Below are positions 5,235 through 5,854 of a stretch of 5,854 nucleotides of DNA, one piece after another (within the stretch, counting starts at the first letter, position 1; each line of letters starts with the position of its first letter). The stretch comes from Pleurocapsa sp. MO_226.B13 (lineage in GTDB: Bacteria > Cyanobacteriota > Cyanobacteriia > Cyanobacteriales > Xenococcaceae). The DNA is taken from positions 1-5,854 of the forward strand of contig JASJEI010000563.1 of NCBI GenBank assembly GCA_030064795.1, in the 5' to 3' direction. Below the pieces are notes generated by a model that worked only from the letters and a program-made list of their open reading frames with translations, was not told the DNA's origin and did not search any database. A program made the position numbers and the translations under genes.

Positions 5235-5315
5235 ATGTGCTGGTTAAAAAATCAGTCGAGCGCAAAAACGAGAGAAATACATAAATCCAAAAACGCTACC
5301 CCAATAACTAAATGA
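5235..5315 (+). CDS. Short 26-aa frame overlapping precursor 2; possible detached leader start
   Basis: An ATG with a perfect AGGAGG site opens a 26-residue basic frame (MCWLKNQSSAKTREIHKSKN, then ATPITK). Its TGA overlaps the ATG of precursor 2 as ATGA (5312-5315). The composition resembles the N-terminal leader halves of precursors 1 and 3, and the frame ends PITK where precursor 1 has RLTKLNLEQL. Two readings are possible: a translationally coupled upstream peptide, or the original start of precursor 2 separated from it by a frameshift. Confidence 0.4.
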   Translation: MCWLKNQSSAKTREIHKSKNATPITK

Positions 5316-5473
5316 AGAACTTAAGCAGCAATTTGCTAAGAAGCCCAATGTTGCGATCGCAATATTGGCAAACGTTAACTATGTTTATTCTTTTCAAATT
5401 AGAACAACTTGATAGTGTGACTGGTAGTTATAGGTTGGGAGAAGACACTTGCCCCTCCTGTCAGAAGGATTAA
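5312..5473 (+). CDS. Small peptide precursor 2, leader ending in GS with CPxC core (53 aa)
   Basis: Residues 28-39 read FKLEQLDSVTGS, matching the leader ends of precursors 1 and 3 (LNLEQLESVAGG and LKLEQLNQINGG) but with Gly-Ser in place of Gly-Gly. The tail YRLGEDTCPSCQKD carries CPSC, the same four residues as in RTX-like protein B. The first 27 residues (MKNLSSNLLRSPML onward) do not resemble the other leaders and include a HIP1 site in the DNA (5353-5360). That points to an insertion or frameshift in the leader. The ATG at 5312 overlaps the stop of the upstream 26-aa frame; an internal in-frame ATG at 5381 would give a 30-aa peptide, MFILFKLEQLDSVTG and onward. The conserved end is convincing; the true start is not settled, and the gene may be decaying. 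Confidence 0.5.
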   Translation: MKNLSSNLLRSPMLRSQYWQTLTMFILFKLEQLDSVTGSYRLGEDTCPSCQKD

Positions 5474-5525
5474 CAAATCTGCTGGCAATATTTCGACCCC
5501 ACCTAATAAATACGAAGAAGATCCT

Positions 5526-5531
5526 AGGAGG
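5526..5531 (+). promoter_or_regulatory. Strong ribosome binding site (AGGAGG) of precursor 3
   Basis: AGGAGG lies 8 nt before the ATG at 5540, an optimal placement. It fixes the start of precursor 3 and supports it as a translated gene despite its length. Confidence 0.75.
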
Positions 5532-5539
5532 TAGACAAA

Positions 5540-5707
5540 ATGACTAACAAACAACAGAAAATAACACATCCACAACCGCAAAAGCGACCAAAAAACTCAC
5601 AGCTCATTCGACTCAAATTAGAACAGCTAAATCAAATTAATGGTGGTTCGGGCGATCCATCAGGACCAGAGCCTGATTTTGGACCTGATGGTGTTCATGT
5701 CAAATAG
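5540..5707 (+). CDS. Small peptide precursor 3, double-glycine leader with D/P/G-rich core (55 aa)
   Basis: The leader begins MTNKQQK, continues hydrophilic and basic (PQKRPKNSQLIR), and ends LKLEQLNQINGG at residues 25-36. Hydrophobic positions at -4 (Ile), -7 (Leu) and -12 (Leu) before the GG match double-glycine leaders cut by C39-peptidase exporters. The 19-residue core is SGDPSGPEPDFGPDGVHVK. Its first 15 residues match residues 25-39 of RTX-like protein A with one D/E change. The two coding stretches differ at eight of 15 codons, all at third positions, so the peptide sequence and not just the DNA has been preserved. A perfect AGGAGG 8 nt upstream makes this the best supported of the small genes. 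The core has no cysteine and four aspartate/glutamate residues between prolines and glycines. Function is unknown. Confidence 0.72.
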   Translation: MTNKQQKITHPQPQKRPKNSQLIRLKLEQLNQINGGSGDPSGPEPDFGPDGVHVK

Positions 5708-5777
5708 CTTTATTAACACGACTTGGAAGGTTAGGGGAAAAATGAGAAACTAAAAAAAGAGATATTCCTCAAGAAAA

Positions 5778-5854
5778 ATGCTTCCTCTAGTTGGCATCCC
5801 CAGAACAATCGCCAAGTTCCTGAAATCATACCGCAAAGTATTTCGTAAAGAAGC
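5778..5854 (+). CDS. Start of a probable IS transposase (runs off the window)
   Basis: An ATG at 5778 opens a frame that is still open at the window edge (25 full codons: MLPLVGIPRTIAKFLKSYRK, then VFRKE). The pattern GIPxTIxxxLxxYRxVF resembles, from memory, the N-termini of DDE transposases of cyanobacterial insertion sequences. The ribosome site is weak. If it is an insertion sequence, its left end should lie in the 70 bp after the stop of precursor 3, but I cannot identify a terminal repeat without the right end. With so little protein visible, the call is tentative. Confidence 0.4.
   Translation, partial: MLPLVGIPRTIAKFLKSYRKVFRKE

Noticed and set aside
5399..5581. 60-aa hydrophobic minus-strand frame, possible membrane peptide
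   Set aside because: Its hydrophobic look is explained by being opposite A-rich, Lys/Asn/Gln-coding DNA of precursors 2 and 3; no ribosome site supports it.
4986..5707. Assignment of the peptides to lasso peptides, cyanobactins, microviridins or Nif11-type precursors
   Set aside because: No matching core signatures, no maturase genes of those classes in the window, and the leaders are of the short LEQL..GG type, not Nif11 or NHLP domains.

Overview
This window is cyanobacterial. It carries seven copies of the palindrome GCGATCGC (the HIP1 element typical of many cyanobacterial genomes; sites at 7-14, 2396-2403, 2664-2671, 3413-3420, 3428-3435, 5153-5160 and 5353-5360). Its genes are of types common in large filamentous cyanobacterial genomes: a cupin-type AraC regulator, an HTH/NB-ARC signalling ATPase, and short hemolysin-type calcium-binding proteins. 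The genus cannot be told from the sequence. The window looks like an accessory region, with two truncated genes, a tandem gene duplication, small repeats and a probable transposase start at the right edge.

Layout. 1-117: a perfect 16-bp inverted repeat. 118-855 (-): an AraC-family regulator that has lost its DNA-binding domain. 1058-1249 (+): an unrecognised 63-aa protein. 1410-2045 (+): a 1-Cys peroxiredoxin. 2030-2509 (-): the N-terminal stump of an HTH/NB-ARC protein, cut just after its P-loop. 2510-2836: non-coding, including four exact copies of a 15-bp repeat. 2837-3400 and 3453-3989 (+): two paralogous RTX-like proteins (A and B) with matching bodies and unrelated N-termini. 4021-4893 (+): an FIH-like JmjC/cupin_8 oxygenase. 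4912-5707 (+): several very small genes for peptides with a double-glycine-type leader, one of them only a remnant. 5778-end (+): the start of a probable transposase.

The most interesting part is 2837-5707. I read it as a candidate, apparently uncharacterised, peptide system. Three short peptides (48, 53 and 55 aa) share a leader ending in [LF]-[NK]-LEQL-x-x-[VI]-x-G-[GS], which resembles the double-glycine leaders cut by C39-peptidase ABC exporters. Their tails fall into two classes, a CPxC type and a D/P/G-rich type. Both tail classes also occur near the N-termini of the two RTX-like proteins upstream: GDPSGPDPDFGPDG in protein A against GDPSGPEPDFGPDG in the last peptide, and GGGVVDCPSC in protein B against GGVCPDC and DTCPSC in the other peptides. 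The 15-codon match between A and the last peptide differs at eight codons, all at third positions, and only one difference changes the residue (D/E). That pattern points to selection on the peptide itself. A Fe(II)/2-oxoglutarate oxygenase lies between the RTX pair and the peptides and is a natural candidate for modifying the shared motif. No exporter, protease or other maturation enzyme is visible here. The shared motifs and gene order are seen directly; that they form one functional system is inference.
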